Origin: DATBWZ01 sp036514535 | GTDB taxonomy: Bacteria > JAMCPX01 > DATBWZ01 | Reading direction: 5' to 3' | DNA length: 5,453 nucleotides | Assembly (NCBI GenBank): GCA_036514535.1 | Contig: DATBWZ010000041.1 | Coordinates: 1-5,453 of the forward strand | Shown here: positions 4,750 through 5,453 of the stretch, piece by piece | How positions within the stretch are numbered: the stretch's first letter is position 1 | Layout of the letters: the number at the start of each line of letters is the position of its first letter | Notes under the pieces: model-generated | Database searches by the model: none | What the model saw: only the letters and a program-made list of their open reading frames with translations | What the model was told of the DNA's origin: nothing | Program-made: the position numbers and the translations under genes

Positions 4750-5453
4750 CTATTCTTTTTCAAAATCAACCCTTGTCGCTCTGTCCACCTGTGACAGGCA
4801 CCAGTTCCATCGCCAGTACCTCAGATGTCCATAACCGCCGGCAAAGTGCAGCCACTTTACCAGTCCGGGTATCGCCGCATCATAACTCTTCCACCCCTTG
4901 AACTGATATGGATCCCATGCATGATATATTATCACCTGCCCGGGCCTAACTGCCGCAGATATCTTAGCGCGAACATAGAAGGTGTTGAAATCATTGTGTA
5001 CCTTAAGCATGTCATGATCCGCTACACCTTTCTTCTTCGCATCATCGGGATTGACAAACAAAAACGGCTCTCCACGGTGCGTTGCCAGCATGAGCGGATT
5101 AACCACCCAGATGGAATGTATGCTCCATCTCTGATGCCCGCTCGTCATCTCAAAGGGGAACTTGCCGCCCATCGTGGGATTATCCTTGTGCGTAGGCAGA
5201 GACTCCTCGCCCTCAAGGAACCAGTCGTGGTCTATGTAGAACTGAGCGCGCTGGGTAAGCGTGGGATAGGGAACTTTCTTCTCCGTATGCCATCTCAGAG
5301 GATTTATCGTTTCATTCTCTTTTATATCTGTTGCCATGTTCAATGCCACAGCATCCTGCGTGCCTATACTTATGAAACGGATAATGCCCTCTTCCCTCAC
5401 CTTTTTCAAATCAGTCCCCTTCGGCAGGGTGCCCATTAGCACAGAATCACGCA
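4750..5453 (-). CDS. Molybdopterin oxidoreductase, catalytic alpha subunit, type II DMSO reductase / ethylbenzene dehydrogenase-like (C-terminal part; 5' end outside window)
   Basis: The reading frame is open to the window edge, so only about the last 233 residues are present; the GTG and ATG codons near 5442 and 5436 are internal. The fragment carries the molybdopterin-dinucleotide-binding C-terminal domain. Numbered from the GTG codon, it shows a PYPTLTQRAQFYIDH segment (58-72), TSGHQRWSIHS (100-110), RGEPFLFVNPDDA (123-135), PGQVIIYHAWDPYQFKGWK (167-185), and a tail with GGYGHLRYW (202-210) and DRATRVDFEKE. From memory this pattern is typical of the EbdA/DdhA/SerA/ClrA/NarG branch. Members bind bis-MGD molybdenum and usually one FeS cluster, and transfer electrons through an FeS beta and a haem b gamma subunit. 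The N-terminus, with any Tat signal and the Mo-ligand residue, is not visible, so location and substrate cannot be read. The next gene is a membrane cytochrome b, not the usual beta subunit. The family call is firm; ethylbenzene-type C-H hydroxylation is only the closest analogy. Confidence 0.9.
   Translation of the reverse strand, partial: RDSVLMGTLPKGTDLKKVREEGIIRFISIGTQDAVALNMATDIKENETINPLRWHTEKKVPYPTLTQRAQFYIDHDWFLEGEESLPTHKDNPTMGGKFPFEMTSGHQRWSIHSIWVVNPLMLATHRGEPFLFVNPDDAKKKGVADHDMLKVHNDFNTFYVRAKISAAVRPGQVIIYHAWDPYQFKGWKSYDAAIPGLVKWLHFAGGYGHLRYWRWNWCLSQVDRATRVDFEKE

Larger units (their letters stand above)
1..5453 (-). other. Single co-directional operon segment
   Basis: All genes lie on the minus strand, with junctions of +16, +4, +29, -4, +10 and (possible last gene) +12 bases. 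I see no room for an internal promoter and no terminator-like hairpin with a T-run at any junction. The molybdenum-enzyme part and the beta-oxidation part are therefore likely to be transcribed together. The promoter would lie beyond position 5453 and the end of the operon before position 1. Confidence 0.8.

Noticed and set aside
4767..4769. TTG as start of the cytochrome b gene
   Set aside because: It would add a polar 12-residue leader and a 20-base overlap with alpha. Family members begin just before the first helix, as the ATG at 4733 does. Not fully excluded.
4825..5439. 204-codon plus-strand open frame
   Set aside because: It is fully antisense to the molybdenum-enzyme alpha subunit, whose motifs are clear. 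Its own translation has no recognisable domain.
5434..5442. GTG/ATG as a true start of the molybdenum protein
   Set aside because: The frame is open upstream to the window edge and the visible part is only the C-terminal domain, so these are internal codons.
1..5453. RNA genes, CRISPR arrays, insertion sequences, attachment sites
   Set aside because: I saw no tRNA-like or rRNA segments, no regularly spaced repeats, no transposase and no terminal inverted repeats. Almost every base is inside a minus-strand gene.

Overview
The window is one unbroken run of minus-strand genes, read from high to low coordinates, with no intergenic gap longer than 29 bases. It appears to be the interior of a catabolic operon: neither its promoter nor its end is visible. 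Base composition is moderate, and ATA and AGA/AGG codons are common. With the gene content this fits an anaerobic or facultatively anaerobic prokaryote that degrades reduced carbon compounds, for example a sulfate- or nitrate-reducing bacterium. The sequence does not fix the taxon, and an archaeon is not excluded.

In transcription order the layout is as follows. (1) 5453-4750: the C-terminal 233 residues of a molybdopterin oxidoreductase catalytic subunit of the type II DMSO-reductase / ethylbenzene dehydrogenase class, cut by the window edge. (2) 4733-4332: a small four-helix membrane di-haem cytochrome b resembling the formate dehydrogenase gamma subunit. (3) 4327-3650: an ethylbenzene-dehydrogenase gamma-type haem b protein, without a signal peptide. 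(4) 3620-2535 and (5) 2538-1267: two different acyl-CoA dehydrogenase-like subunits joined by an ATGA overlap. (6) 1256-45: a thiolase of the SCP-2/SCP-x type. (7) 32-1: the possible start of one more gene.

A reading that ties this together (inference): the molybdenum enzyme oxidises or hydroxylates an unactivated C-H bond with water, or carries out a related redox step. Its electrons pass through haem b to the membrane cytochrome and the quinone pool. The product, once activated to a CoA thioester, is shortened by beta-oxidation, with the acyl-CoA dehydrogenase pair making the double bond and the thiolase cleaving the 3-ketoacyl-CoA. The CoA ligase, hydratase, hydroxyacyl-CoA dehydrogenase, ETF, iron-sulfur beta subunit and molybdenum chaperone are not in the window. 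The substrate (alkylbenzene, alkane, terpene, steroid side chain or other) cannot be determined from this sequence.

The points that most deserve a second look are the unusual alpha - cytochrome b - gamma gene order with no beta subunit between, and the complementary loss of flavin-site and catalytic elements in the two acyl-CoA dehydrogenases. The latter suggests an obligate heteromer like the actinobacterial steroid-degrading FadE pairs.
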